From a virus: DNA of 27,543 bases. Numbering within the stretch: position 1 is the first letter of the stretch; each line of letters begins with the position of its first letter. The stretch covers positions 1 through 27,543 of IMG/VR virus record IMGVR_UViG_3300025085_000144. The stretch is one strand, 5' to 3'. Below are positions 1 through 4,628 of the stretch, one piece after another. The position numbers and the translations under genes were made by a program. The notes under the pieces were generated by a model. The model saw only the letters and a list, made by a program, of their open reading frames with translations. It was not told the origin of the DNA and did no database searches.

Positions 1-110
1 TGTTCATACACATCTAAATCTACGTTTATTTTTCCTTGATGTAGTGAGGCTAATGAATCTTTAAATGATTCAATCCCCATAAATTCTGCTATTAGTTTGT
101 TGTCTTTCAT
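1..110 (-). CDS. Small phage protein, C-terminus cut by window edge
   Basis: This is the last visible gene of the leftward cluster and it runs off the left edge; about 36 residues are visible, beginning MKDNKLIAEFMGIESFKDSL. I do not recognise a function. An in-frame ATG also exists at 134, inside the preceding gene. I prefer the start at 110 because it falls 4 nt after that gene's stop and gives the MKDNKLIAEFMG opening that I associate, from memory only, with small proteins of Bacteroidetes phages. There is no ribozyme at this junction. Confidence 0.6.
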   Translation of the reverse strand, partial: MKDNKLIAEFMGIESFKDSLASLHQGKINVDLDVYE

Positions 111-114
111 AATC

Positions 115-264
115 TTATTTATTATTAAATTCATATCTGTAAAAATCTGCAACATCTATTAATTTTTGTATTAAATCATTTTTGCTATAATATATTAATT
201 CTGATGCATCATATTCATCTGTAAGTAATCGTTCTAATTCTGTTATTATTTCTGTTCGTTTCAT
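115..264 (-). CDS. Small hypothetical protein (49 aa)
   Basis: A leftward reading frame starts ATG AAA CGA ACA and ends TAA, giving 49 mostly charged, probably helical residues (MKRTEIITELERLL... ending YRYEFNNK). It lies between two other small leftward genes with 11 nt before it and 4 nt after it, as expected in a polycistronic phage transcript. No domain is recognised. Confidence 0.6.
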   Translation of the reverse strand: MKRTEIITELERLLTDEYDASELIYYSKNDLIQKLIDVADFYRYEFNNK

Positions 265-275
265 AGTTGGTTTGT

Positions 276-458
276 TTATAATGGTAATTTATATCCTTTT
301 TCTTGCAGGCTGTCATACTTATTTTGATTTTTAATGTATTCTTCTCGATAAAGCCTCTCGTATGATTTTGTCATACTTGTTTGGTATCTTAATTGTTTTT
401 TAAGATGATATAATTCTATTCTTAATTCCTTTATCAATTTGTCTTTAGTTTCGGTCAT
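276..458 (-). CDS. Small charged helical protein (60 aa)
   Basis: The 60-residue product is rich in Lys, Glu, Tyr and Arg, with a heptad-like N-terminal half (KDKLIKELRIELYHLKKQLR) that suggests a short coiled coil. Function is unknown. It follows the 469-747 gene after 10 nt with no hammerhead ribozyme between them, so the two would stay on one processed mRNA. Confidence 0.65.
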   Translation of the reverse strand: MTETKDKLIKELRIELYHLKKQLRYQTSMTKSYERLYREEYIKNQNKYDSLQEKGYKLPL

Positions 459-468
459 AGTTTCTAAT

Positions 469-747
469 TTAGTATGCTCTCGAAGGAAGCATTTGGTTTA
501 AATCATAATCTTCTCCCAGCTCTTGCGAGAAGTATCTGCTGAGGTCATCTGCTAACTTCGTTAGCTCAGGATTGCCATACCAATCTTTGATAGTACAATC
601 GTTCTGAACACTACCTAGCATCCCACCACCAAGATAGTTGCAGTATGCAGTCATCTTTTGGTCTTTGTAGCCATAAGGCGTTAAACTAATTTCAACCCCA
701 CCACCTCGTGATGTGATTCGTTCTCTTAAGATTTCAAATTGTTTCAT
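469..747 (-). CDS. Hypothetical early phage protein (92 aa)
   Basis: A 92-residue protein with a glycine-rich stretch near residue 40 (NYLGGGMLGSV) and an acidic C-terminal third. I recognise no family. The start is fixed by context: the ATG lies exactly 21 nt downstream of the predicted cleavage site of the ribozyme at 762-828, the same spacing as at three other genes in this cluster. The gene would be the first cistron of the last processed RNA in the window. Confidence 0.7.
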   Translation of the reverse strand: MKQFEILRERITSRGGGVEISLTPYGYKDQKMTAYCNYLGGGMLGSVQNDCTIKDWYGNPELTKLADDLSRYFSQELGEDYDLNQMLPSRAY

Positions 748-761
748 AATATATAATTTTT

Positions 762-828
762 AGATTAAGACAGGTATGCAATTAGACTGCAAACCTGTTT
801 CGACCTGTGAGGTCTCGTCAGTTAATCT
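762..828 (-). ncRNA. Type I hammerhead ribozyme 1 (AGATTAA class)
   Basis: On the minus strand, in order: stem I AGATTAA; core CTGACGA (fits CUGANGA); stem II GACC-TCACA-GGTC; GAAA; a long stem III (5 bp, one T-T mismatch, 4 bp, 7-nt loop); TC; and TTAATCT closing stem I. Cleavage is predicted between C769 and T768. The upstream gene's TAA stop (822-824) is inside stem I. Cleavage leaves a 21-nt leader for the 469-747 gene. This copy has the longest stem III and the only C at the variable core position. Confidence 0.93.
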
Positions 829-1271
829 TCGTACTCATAGCCTTGCAATTCTAAAGCATACTCCATATCTTCACGTAGTTTCTCGTACACATCATCCCAA
901 AGACCAGCCATAGCCTCATCAATCCAGTCGTAGTCTAGGTCATCAATGTAAATATGGATATCATCTTTGTCACACTCTCTTATAAATTGCTCTAGCCTTT
1001 CCCCTAAATCGCTGTCGTAGTAGTGTACATCCTCCTCAATATTGTATCTGTCATAAGGTGGAACGATAGCTACCCATAACTCATAGCCATCAGCTGTCGT
1101 TTGAGAGTAGATTGCAAAGTCTGGCATCCCCCCCCAGCGATTAGCTATCTTAAAATCAAAGTGCAATTTAATGTTGTTGACCTGTACTTCAGTTCCATTG
1201 TACCACTCCCCAATACCTGTCTTTTCTAGTTTTTCAGTAATTAGTTCTTCAGTTAATTTTTTGATAATCAT
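822..1271 (-). CDS. Acidic hypothetical protein (149 aa)
   Basis: This is the largest product of the leftward cluster. It is strongly acidic, with many Asp, Glu, Tyr and Trp residues in the C-terminal half (DDIHIYIDDLDYDWIDEAMA), a composition seen in some phage inhibitors and DNA-mimic proteins, but I cannot assign a function. Ribozymes flank both sides, so processing would release it as a monocistronic RNA of about 534 nt. The start lies 31 nt downstream of the cleavage site of ribozyme 2, and the stop codon (GAT TAA) sits in stem I of ribozyme 1. Confidence 0.75.
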   Translation of the reverse strand: MIIKKLTEELITEKLEKTGIGEWYNGTEVQVNNIKLHFDFKIANRWGGMPDFAIYSQTTADGYELWVAIVPPYDRYNIEEDVHYYDSDLGERLEQFIRECDKDDIHIYIDDLDYDWIDEAMAGLWDDVYEKLREDMEYALELQGYEYED

Positions 1272-1296
1272 AATTAATTTTTTATGTCTTTCGACT

Positions 1297-1352
1297 GGTT
1301 AAGAGCCAGTATAAATACTGGCTTTCGGATAATAAATCCTCATCAGTTAACC
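1297..1352 (-). ncRNA. Type I hammerhead ribozyme 2 (GGTTAA class)
   Basis: Minus strand: stem I GGTTAA; core CTGATGA; stem II GGAT-TTATT-ATCC; GAAA; stem III GCCAGTA-TTTA-TACTGGC (7 bp); TC; TTAACC. Cleavage is predicted between C1303 and T1302. The upstream stop (1355-1357) lies 2 nt before stem I. The 31-nt leader left for the 822-1271 gene contains a small hairpin GTC-GAAA-GAC just after stem I, as in the other two copies of this class. Confidence 0.93.
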
Positions 1353-1354
1353 TG

Positions 1355-1546
1355 TTAACTTAGCAGTTCAAATTCATCTACAAAGTAGTGTACACCATTA
1401 AACTTGGTGCACCGGTTCTTCTCTAGTTCCTTACAGCATCTGATAAGTTCTGAGTAGGAGATACTATCTCTTGTTCTGTTCTGAGTATAAGCCATATCAA
1501 TCATAGCCATTGCCTCGCCTAGTGTTTTCGCTACATACATAATCAT
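1355..1546 (-). CDS. Hypothetical protein (63 aa)
   Basis: A 63-residue protein (MIMYVAKTLGEAMAMIDMAY...) with a short hydrophobic N-terminal part and one Cys pair (RCCKEL). No family is recognised. It starts 5 nt after the stop of the 1552-1710 gene with no ribozyme between them, so the two genes share one processed RNA of about 429 nt. A second in-frame ATG two codons downstream is an alternative start. Confidence 0.65.
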   Translation of the reverse strand: MIMYVAKTLGEAMAMIDMAYTQNRTRDSISYSELIRCCKELEKNRCTKFNGVHYFVDEFELLS

Positions 1547-1551
1547 AGGTT

Positions 1552-1710
1552 CTAATCGTTAGTGAAAATTTCATCCAGTAGATAGCCCTTCTTTTTCTCC
1601 AGTAAGGAGATGAAGTTATCTACGTGTCTCTCATCGTTAAATTGTCTAGTGATAATCCAATCTGTACCGAAGTCAGTCTTGAATTTTAGTGTTACCATAG
1701 TTGATTTCAT
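1552..1710 (-). CDS. Hypothetical protein (52 aa)
   Basis: The open frame extends upstream to an ATG at 1770, but that ATG lies inside the ribozyme core. The start at 1710 (MKSTMVTLKF) is chosen because it lies exactly 21 nt after the predicted cleavage site of ribozyme 3, as in the sister cassettes. The 52-residue product has a beta-like N-terminus and a charged helical C-terminus (FISLLEKKKGYLLDEIF). Function is unknown. Confidence 0.7.
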   Translation of the reverse strand: MKSTMVTLKFKTDFGTDWIITRQFNDERHVDNFISLLEKKKGYLLDEIFTND

Positions 1711-1724
1711 AATATTAAATTTTA

Positions 1725-1780
1725 AGATTAAGACTACCTCGAAAGGTAGTTTCGGTCTGTAAGACCTCATCAGTTAATCT
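1725..1780 (-). ncRNA. Type I hammerhead ribozyme 3 (AGATTAA class)
   Basis: Minus strand: stem I AGATTAA; core CTGATGA; stem II GGTC-TTACA-GACC; GAAA; stem III CTACCT-TTCG-AGGTAG, a 6-bp stem with a UUCG tetraloop; TC; TTAATCT. Cleavage is predicted between C1732 and T1731, giving a 21-nt leader for the gene starting at 1710. The TAA stop of the 1774-2016 gene is inside stem I. Confidence 0.94.
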
Positions 1781-2016
1781 CTTGTTGGATATAAGTCTTC
1801 CCATCCATCTACTGCATTATTGTTGTATACTCTTGGCTTTTTGTATGGCTCTTGTTCATAAGGCTGTACCCAAAAATCTTGACCAAACATTTCTCCCCAT
1901 CTTTCGATGCATTCCTTAGCCTCTTGCTGTGCCTCCGATGATGTTTTGAAGCCGTCTTGTTGTGTCACAATAAGACCAAATTCATCTACTGTTACTACTT
2001 TGTACATTGTTTTCAT
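1774..2016 (-). CDS. Hypothetical protein (80 aa)
   Basis: An 80-residue protein with an alternating beta-like N-terminus (MYKVVTVDEFGLIVTQQDGF) followed by a helix (SSEAQQEAKECIERWGEMFG) and a Pro/Tyr-rich tail. I do not recognise the family. The start at 2016 is supported by the invariant 21-nt distance from the cleavage site of ribozyme 4. The protein ends in Asp-stop, encoded by stem I of ribozyme 3. Ribozymes flank it on both sides, with a predicted monocistronic RNA of about 306 nt. Confidence 0.72.
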   Translation of the reverse strand: MKTMYKVVTVDEFGLIVTQQDGFKTSSEAQQEAKECIERWGEMFGQDFWVQPYEQEPYKKPRVYNNNAVDGWEDLYPTRD

Positions 2017-2030
2017 AATATTAAATTTTT

Positions 2031-2087
2031 AGATTAAGACGACTCCAATGGAGTCGTTTCGGTCTATCAGACCTCATCAGTTAATCT
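2031..2087 (-). ncRNA. Type I hammerhead ribozyme 4 (AGATTAA class)
   Basis: Minus strand: stem I AGATTAA; core CTGATGA; stem II GGTC-TGATA-GACC; GAAA; stem III CGACTCC-ATT-GGAGTCG (7 bp); TC; TTAATCT. Cleavage is predicted between C2038 and T2037, leaving a 21-nt leader for the 1774-2016 gene. The stop of the upstream mini-gene lies in stem I. Confidence 0.94.
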
Positions 2088-2191
2088 TTTATATTGGCTC
2101 TAAGTATGCTTATTATCCAAAGTTTTTCCTCATCACTTAGATTGCTATTACTTATAAAATTTATTGCATCCAATGTATTGCTATTAGTCAT
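2081..2191 (-). CDS. Mini-gene between two ribozymes (36 aa)
   Basis: The frame ATG ACT AAT AGC ... AAA GAT TAA encodes 36 residues, MTNSNTLDAINFISNSNLSD followed by EEKLWIISILRANIKD. The start lies exactly 21 nt from the cleavage site of ribozyme 5 and the stop is built into stem I of ribozyme 4, which strongly supports a real cistron despite its size. The processed RNA would be about 175 nt. Function is unknown. Confidence 0.68.
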   Translation of the reverse strand: MTNSNTLDAINFISNSNLSDEEKLWIISILRANIKD

Positions 2192-2205
2192 AATATATAA
2201 TTTTT

Positions 2206-2259
2206 AGATTAAGACTGCCTCTCGGCAGTTTCGTCCTTCCAGGACTCATCAGTTAATCT
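2206..2259 (-). ncRNA. Type I hammerhead ribozyme 5 (AGATTAA class)
   Basis: Minus strand: stem I AGATTAA; core CTGATGA; stem II GTCC-TGGAA-GGAC; GAAA; stem III CTGCC-GAGA-GGCAG with a GNRA loop; TC; TTAATCT. Cleavage is predicted between C2213 and T2212, giving a 21-nt leader for the 36-aa mini-gene. The upstream Cys-rich gene ends with GAT TAA inside stem I. Confidence 0.94.
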
Positions 2260-2369
2260 TCTTGGTCTTGGGTTTCTGTGTAAAATTCTGCAGGCTCGTG
2301 GCAACTGCCACATAAAGAATCACTAAGAAACGATGGTGCTGAACCACAGCAATTGCTATACTTTCTCAT
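2253..2369 (-). CDS. Cys-rich small protein (38 aa)
   Basis: The frame starts MRKYSNCCGSAPSFLSDS and continues LCGSCHEPAEFYTETQDQED. Two cysteine pairs (CC near residue 7 and CGSC near residue 20) plus a His suggest a small zinc knuckle or ribbon, which is inference. The stop is part of ribozyme 5 stem I. It is the last gene of a predicted 1181-nt multi-cistron RNA. Confidence 0.62.
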   Translation of the reverse strand: MRKYSNCCGSAPSFLSDSLCGSCHEPAEFYTETQDQED

Positions 2370-2375
2370 AATTTA

Positions 2376-2474
2376 TTATTTTATAAATTCTCTTACGATT
2401 GTTACTATACAAAATACTAGTACCATTACTAGCATTCCTGTCATACTGTAGTCTGTGAATTGTGTTATTGTCAT
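2376..2474 (-). CDS. Single-span membrane mini-protein (32 aa)
   Basis: Translation gives MTITQFTDYSMTG, then a hydrophobic run (MLVMVLVFCIVTIV), then REFIK and stop. One transmembrane helix with a basic C-terminus is evident. It lies 6 nt upstream of the Cys-rich gene. Such short membrane proteins are common in phage early regions but I cannot name a role. Confidence 0.55.
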   Translation of the reverse strand: MTITQFTDYSMTGMLVMVLVFCIVTIVREFIK

Positions 2475-2484
2475 CTTTATTTAT

Positions 2485-2637
2485 TTAGTTATTAATAGTG
2501 TAGTTATACTGCGTCTTTCTAGGTAGCATCCACCTTCCGTTATCTTGGATGTAAGGTCTTCCGTATTGGTCAAACTGGATGTCGTTAACCTGCTCTTCAT
2601 TGTAGAAGTACAGGGCTAATTTCTGTAATTTGTTCAT
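2485..2637 (-). CDS. Hypothetical protein (50 aa)
   Basis: The frame begins MNKLQKLALYFYNEEQVNDI and ends NYTINN-stop, 50 residues with many Gln, Asn and Tyr. No family is recognised. It is preceded by a 101-nt gap that holds the three-way-junction RNA element at 2686-2730. Confidence 0.58.
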   Translation of the reverse strand: MNKLQKLALYFYNEEQVNDIQFDQYGRPYIQDNGRWMLPRKTQYNYTINN

Positions 2638-2685
2638 TGTCAAAATGCCTGTGTTTATCGCAAAGGACTTTATGCTAGGTTAGAT

Positions 2686-2730
2686 GTGGTGGGCAATTTC
2701 GCTTTGCCTTTCGCTGTCTACAGCCACCAC
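2686..2730 (-). ncRNA. Hammerhead-like three-way junction lacking the catalytic strand
   Basis: Minus strand: GTGGTG; hairpin GCTG-TAGA-CAGC; GAAA; hairpin GGCAA-AGCGAAA-TTGCC; CACCAC. Three perfect helices meet with a GAAA linker between the second and third, as in a hammerhead, but the CUGANGA strand and the UH cleavage dinucleotide are missing. It occupies the same type of position as the active-looking ribozymes, in a gene junction. It could be a decayed or substituted ribozyme, another structured element, or chance. Confidence 0.5.
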
Positions 2731-2738
2731 TATTCTTG

Positions 2739-2882
2739 TTAATCAATATTTCCCCAAATGCCCTTCTGCTGTAGCTTTCCGAGTATATAACGCATCTCTG
2801 CTTGTGTATTACCTTCGAAGTCACTCTCGCAAAGTGATAGGGTATGAGCGATTATTTCTAGTTGGTGTTTCGTGAATTTCAT
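2739..2882 (-). CDS. Hypothetical protein (47 aa)
   Basis: The frame begins MKFTKHQLEIIAHTLSLCES and ends with KGIWGNID-stop. It is probably helical. The start is 1 nt after the stop of the preceding gene (TAAGATG), which is tight translational coupling. The rightward open frame over the same bases (2684-2875) has no such context and is taken as a shadow. Confidence 0.6.
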   Translation of the reverse strand: MKFTKHQLEIIAHTLSLCESDFEGNTQAEMRYILGKLQQKGIWGNID

Positions 2883-2883
2883 C

Positions 2884-3036
2884 TTATTGTGGTTTTATTG
2901 AGTAAATTTCTAATACTTCATATCCCTGTTCTTCAAGGATTTCTTTAATTTCGACTTCATCATCTGTTGGTAGGTCATACATATTCATAGAATATGCACC
3001 ACCTACAGCATTGAATATGCATTGATAATACTTCAT
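2884..3036 (-). CDS. Hypothetical protein (50 aa)
   Basis: A 50-residue protein starting MKYYQCIFNAVGGAYSMNMY, with an acidic helical middle (DDEVEIKEILEEQGYEVLEI). Its ATG overlaps the TGA of the 3033-3362 gene (ATGA), and the next gene starts 1 nt after its stop. Function is unknown. Confidence 0.62.
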   Translation of the reverse strand: MKYYQCIFNAVGGAYSMNMYDLPTDDEVEIKEILEEQGYEVLEIYSIKPQ

Positions 3037-3362
3037 AGCTCTATCTCGTTATTTGAAAGCCCTTGAATTAGAGCCTTTCGGTTAGTACCATCAGCTCTGT
3101 TCCAGGCTGTTTTAAAGTCTCCAATGCATACGGCTTGCATAAAGCCCCCCATACCATCCATAAGGCGTTTCTTTTTAGCTGTTCTTACATCATGCTCCCA
3201 ATCACCTCTCATATCTTCGTCTAGCATCTGCATGGCATTACTACGGCACACCCCATTTTCAGAGTAGTTAGCGATTGCTACTAGCATCGTGTAGTTAGAG
3301 TAATTAACTCCTTCCGGTAGGTATCCCTTTGGATATCCTGATTTCAATTCAAATTTGTTCAT
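3033..3362 (-). CDS. Hypothetical early phage protein (109 aa)
   Basis: The 109-residue product (MNKFELKSGYPKGYLPEGVN...) has a basic central patch (RTAKKKRLMDGMGGFM). I do not recognise the family. The start lies exactly 31 nt from the cleavage site of ribozyme 6. It opens a predicted 1181-nt RNA carrying six small genes, the longest processed piece in the array, with ribozymes only at its two ends. Confidence 0.72.
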   Translation of the reverse strand: MNKFELKSGYPKGYLPEGVNYSNYTMLVAIANYSENGVCRSNAMQMLDEDMRGDWEHDVRTAKKKRLMDGMGGFMQAVCIGDFKTAWNRADGTNRKALIQGLSNNEIEL

Positions 3363-3387
3363 AATAATTAATTTGTGGCTTTCGCCT

Positions 3388-3437
3388 GGTTAAGAGGTCT
3401 CACGACCTTTCGACTATTGAAGTCTCATCAGTTAACC
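3388..3437 (-). ncRNA. Type I hammerhead ribozyme 6 (GGTTAA class)
   Basis: Minus strand: stem I GGTTAA; core CTGATGA; stem II GACT-TCAAT-AGTC; GAAA; stem III GGTC-GTGA-GACC, a 4-bp stem with a GNRA loop; TC; TTAACC. Cleavage is predicted between C3394 and T3393. The 31-nt leader contains GGC-GAAA-GCC, a compensatory variant of GTC-GAAA-GAC in ribozymes 2 and 7. The upstream TAG stop (3437-3439) overlaps the first base of stem I. Confidence 0.93.
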
Positions 3438-3757
3438 TAGATATCATAAACACAGCCCACTGCTGAATTTTGCCACTCGAAGTATAGCCCATGCTTCTCC
3501 AGTGTTTTCTGTAGCTTCTCACTACCCCAGTACATTTCAGTATCGTAGTAATCTACCCACTGCTCTGCTTCGCACTCTTCTGCTTTTATCCAAAAATATC
3601 CTCTGTAATCTTCGTATCCTCTCTTGTTCTGATACCATATATCTATTGGGCAACCAAGTTTTTTTAACTCGATAAACGCCTTGATTGACTCCGGAGTCAT
3701 GTGGTTGATTTCTTCTTTACTAAATTCGTTGTTGAACATTTTTCTTGTGTATTGCAT
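3437..3757 (-). CDS. Hypothetical protein (106 aa)
   Basis: A 106-residue Trp/Tyr-rich acidic protein (for example IWYQNKRGYEDYRGYFWIKA near the middle). No family is recognised. Ribozymes of the same class flank it on both sides, and the predicted RNA is about 395 nt. The start is 31 nt from the cleavage site of ribozyme 7. Confidence 0.73.
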   Translation of the reverse strand: MQYTRKMFNNEFSKEEINHMTPESIKAFIELKKLGCPIDIWYQNKRGYEDYRGYFWIKAEECEAEQWVDYYDTEMYWGSEKLQKTLEKHGLYFEWQNSAVGCVYDI

Positions 3758-3782
3758 AATATTTAATTTGTGTCTTTCGACT

Positions 3783-3836
3783 GGTTAAGACCACCAATAA
3801 AGGTGGTTTCGACTATTGAAGTCTCATCAGTTAACC
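3783..3836 (-). ncRNA. Type I hammerhead ribozyme 7 (GGTTAA class)
   Basis: Minus strand: stem I GGTTAA; core CTGATGA; stem II GACT-TCAAT-AGTC, identical to ribozyme 6; GAAA; stem III CCACC-TTTATT-GGTGG; TC; TTAACC. Cleavage is predicted between C3789 and T3788, leaving a 31-nt leader with the GTC-GAAA-GAC hairpin. It lies 4 nt after the stop of the first gene of the cluster. Confidence 0.93.
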
Positions 3837-3840
3837 TAAA

Positions 3841-4026
3841 TTATTTTTTTGATTTAACGTATTCATTAATTAAAACATTACATTGAGAATCATTTAACGG
3901 AAAAATTAATTTAAATATATTTCTTATTGCTTTTCTTGTTACTTTAACATTTGATTCTTTTAATTCGATAACAATTCTTTCAATGTTATCTTGATAAATT
4001 TCGTATTGTTTTGCTGATAATTCCAT
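3841..4026 (-). CDS. First gene of the leftward cluster (61 aa)
   Basis: A 61-residue, Lys/Ile-rich, probably all-helical protein (MELSAKQYEIYQDNIERIVI...) ending VKSKK. Function is unknown. It is the first recognisable gene after the divergence region and has no ribozyme upstream, so its mRNA would keep the original transcript 5' end and gain its 3' end by cleavage at ribozyme 7. Confidence 0.65.
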   Translation of the reverse strand: MELSAKQYEIYQDNIERIVIELKESNVKVTRKAIRNIFKLIFPLNDSQCNVLINEYVKSKK

Positions 4027-4051
4027 AATTTATTGATTTTTAAAAGTTAGC

Positions 4052-4099
4052 TACCGGTACTAGTATTGCTCTAGCTAGCCTGTCGTTCAGATACCGGTA
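4052..4099. repeat. Pair of TACCGGTA palindromes 40 bp apart
   Basis: The perfect 8-bp palindrome TACCGGTA occurs at 4052-4059 and 4092-4099, exactly 40 bp start to start, just upstream of the first leftward gene. It may be a paired operator; in RNA the two copies could also pair and enclose a 32-nt insert. Confidence 0.5.
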
Positions 4100-4232
4100 A
4101 TTTGTTTGTTGCTTCACCAATAGCCCTTGAATTTTCGCCCTACCTACAGGTAGTTAAATACTTGGTTATCATAATGGCTCCCATAAGGTCTTCAGTACTA
4201 CTATTGTTCACACAACTTACGCCACAACTCGT

Positions 4233-4283
4233 TGATTATCAGTGAGATAAGTTAGTAAATTATGCTAACTTGCTGATTATCAG
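4233..4283. repeat. Repeated TGATTATCAG flanking an inverted repeat
   Basis: TGATTATCAG occurs at 4233-4242 and 4274-4283, the second as part of the 11-bp palindrome CTGATTATCAG. Between them lies a perfect 7-bp inverted repeat AAGTTAG/CTAACTT (4249-4255 and 4265-4271). A related CTGATTATCA is found at 5097-5106. The nested symmetry suggests protein binding sites. Confidence 0.5.
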
Positions 4284-4515
4284 TCTGTTATGTCTCAAAA
4301 TGTCAAAGAGCGTCTATCTCCGGTGTAAAAATAGTCTAAATCTAGATATCTCGCAAGGTTTTTTTTACTTTTTTTTCGCTGTCTCTGTAATCCCAAGTAT
4401 AACAAGGCTTTACAGAGGGGCTGTTCCCCATTATTTATTTGGGCTCGATTCACCGGAGCAGAGGCTACCCTACTTCTCGTAGCTTGTAATAAGTTTAACT
4501 TGCGTTAAAGGTAGA

Positions 4516-4552
4516 GGGGATAGGGGTTGAGGGGATTGGTTAACTGGAGGGG
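4516..4552 (+). other. G-quadruplex-prone tract
   Basis: Four GGGG runs at 4516-4519, 4523-4526, 4531-4534 and 4549-4552 are separated by 3, 4 and 14 nt on the plus strand, in an otherwise AT-rich genome. Further GGGG and GGTGG runs follow to about 4615. The tract fits the usual quadruplex pattern except for the long third loop, which contains extra GG pairs. Confidence 0.5.
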
Positions 4553-4628
4553 AGGTATATTGTAGGTGGTACACATAGGGGCTGAGGTAGTGGTGGTACT
4601 AGGGCTGAGAGCTGTAGATAAAACGTCA

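Noticed and set aside
1711-1770. Longer start (ATG 1770) for the 1552 gene
   Set aside because: It would translate the ribozyme core and stem III; ATG 1710 keeps the invariant 21-nt leader.
2684-2875. Rightward 63-aa open frame
   Set aside because: It lies opposite the leftward 47-aa gene and the three-way-junction element, has no leader or partner genes, and is isolated within a leftward cluster.
1-4026. CRISPR-like array, because conserved blocks recur between variable segments
   Set aside because: The repeats are gene-junction ribozymes separated by distinct open frames of different sizes, not regular spacers.
4047-4105. Leader structure with CTGAACGA near TACCGGTA repeats as a degenerate hammerhead
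   Set aside because: The core has an extra base, there is no GAAA and no stem III/UH arrangement.
4399-4470. Possible tRNA (GGCTCGATTC-like T-loop)
   Set aside because: No matching acceptor, D or anticodon arms could be laid out on either strand.
4270-4482. Rightward 70-aa open frame in the divergence region
   Set aside because: Poly-Phe stretch from a T run, no promoter or coupled neighbour, and it would cover palindromic sites. Probably a chance frame.
4535-4552. GGTTAACTGGAGGGG on the plus strand, resembling the start of a GGTTAA-class ribozyme
   Set aside because: Only the first nine bases match; no CUGANGA, GAAA or stem III follow, so it is coincidence.
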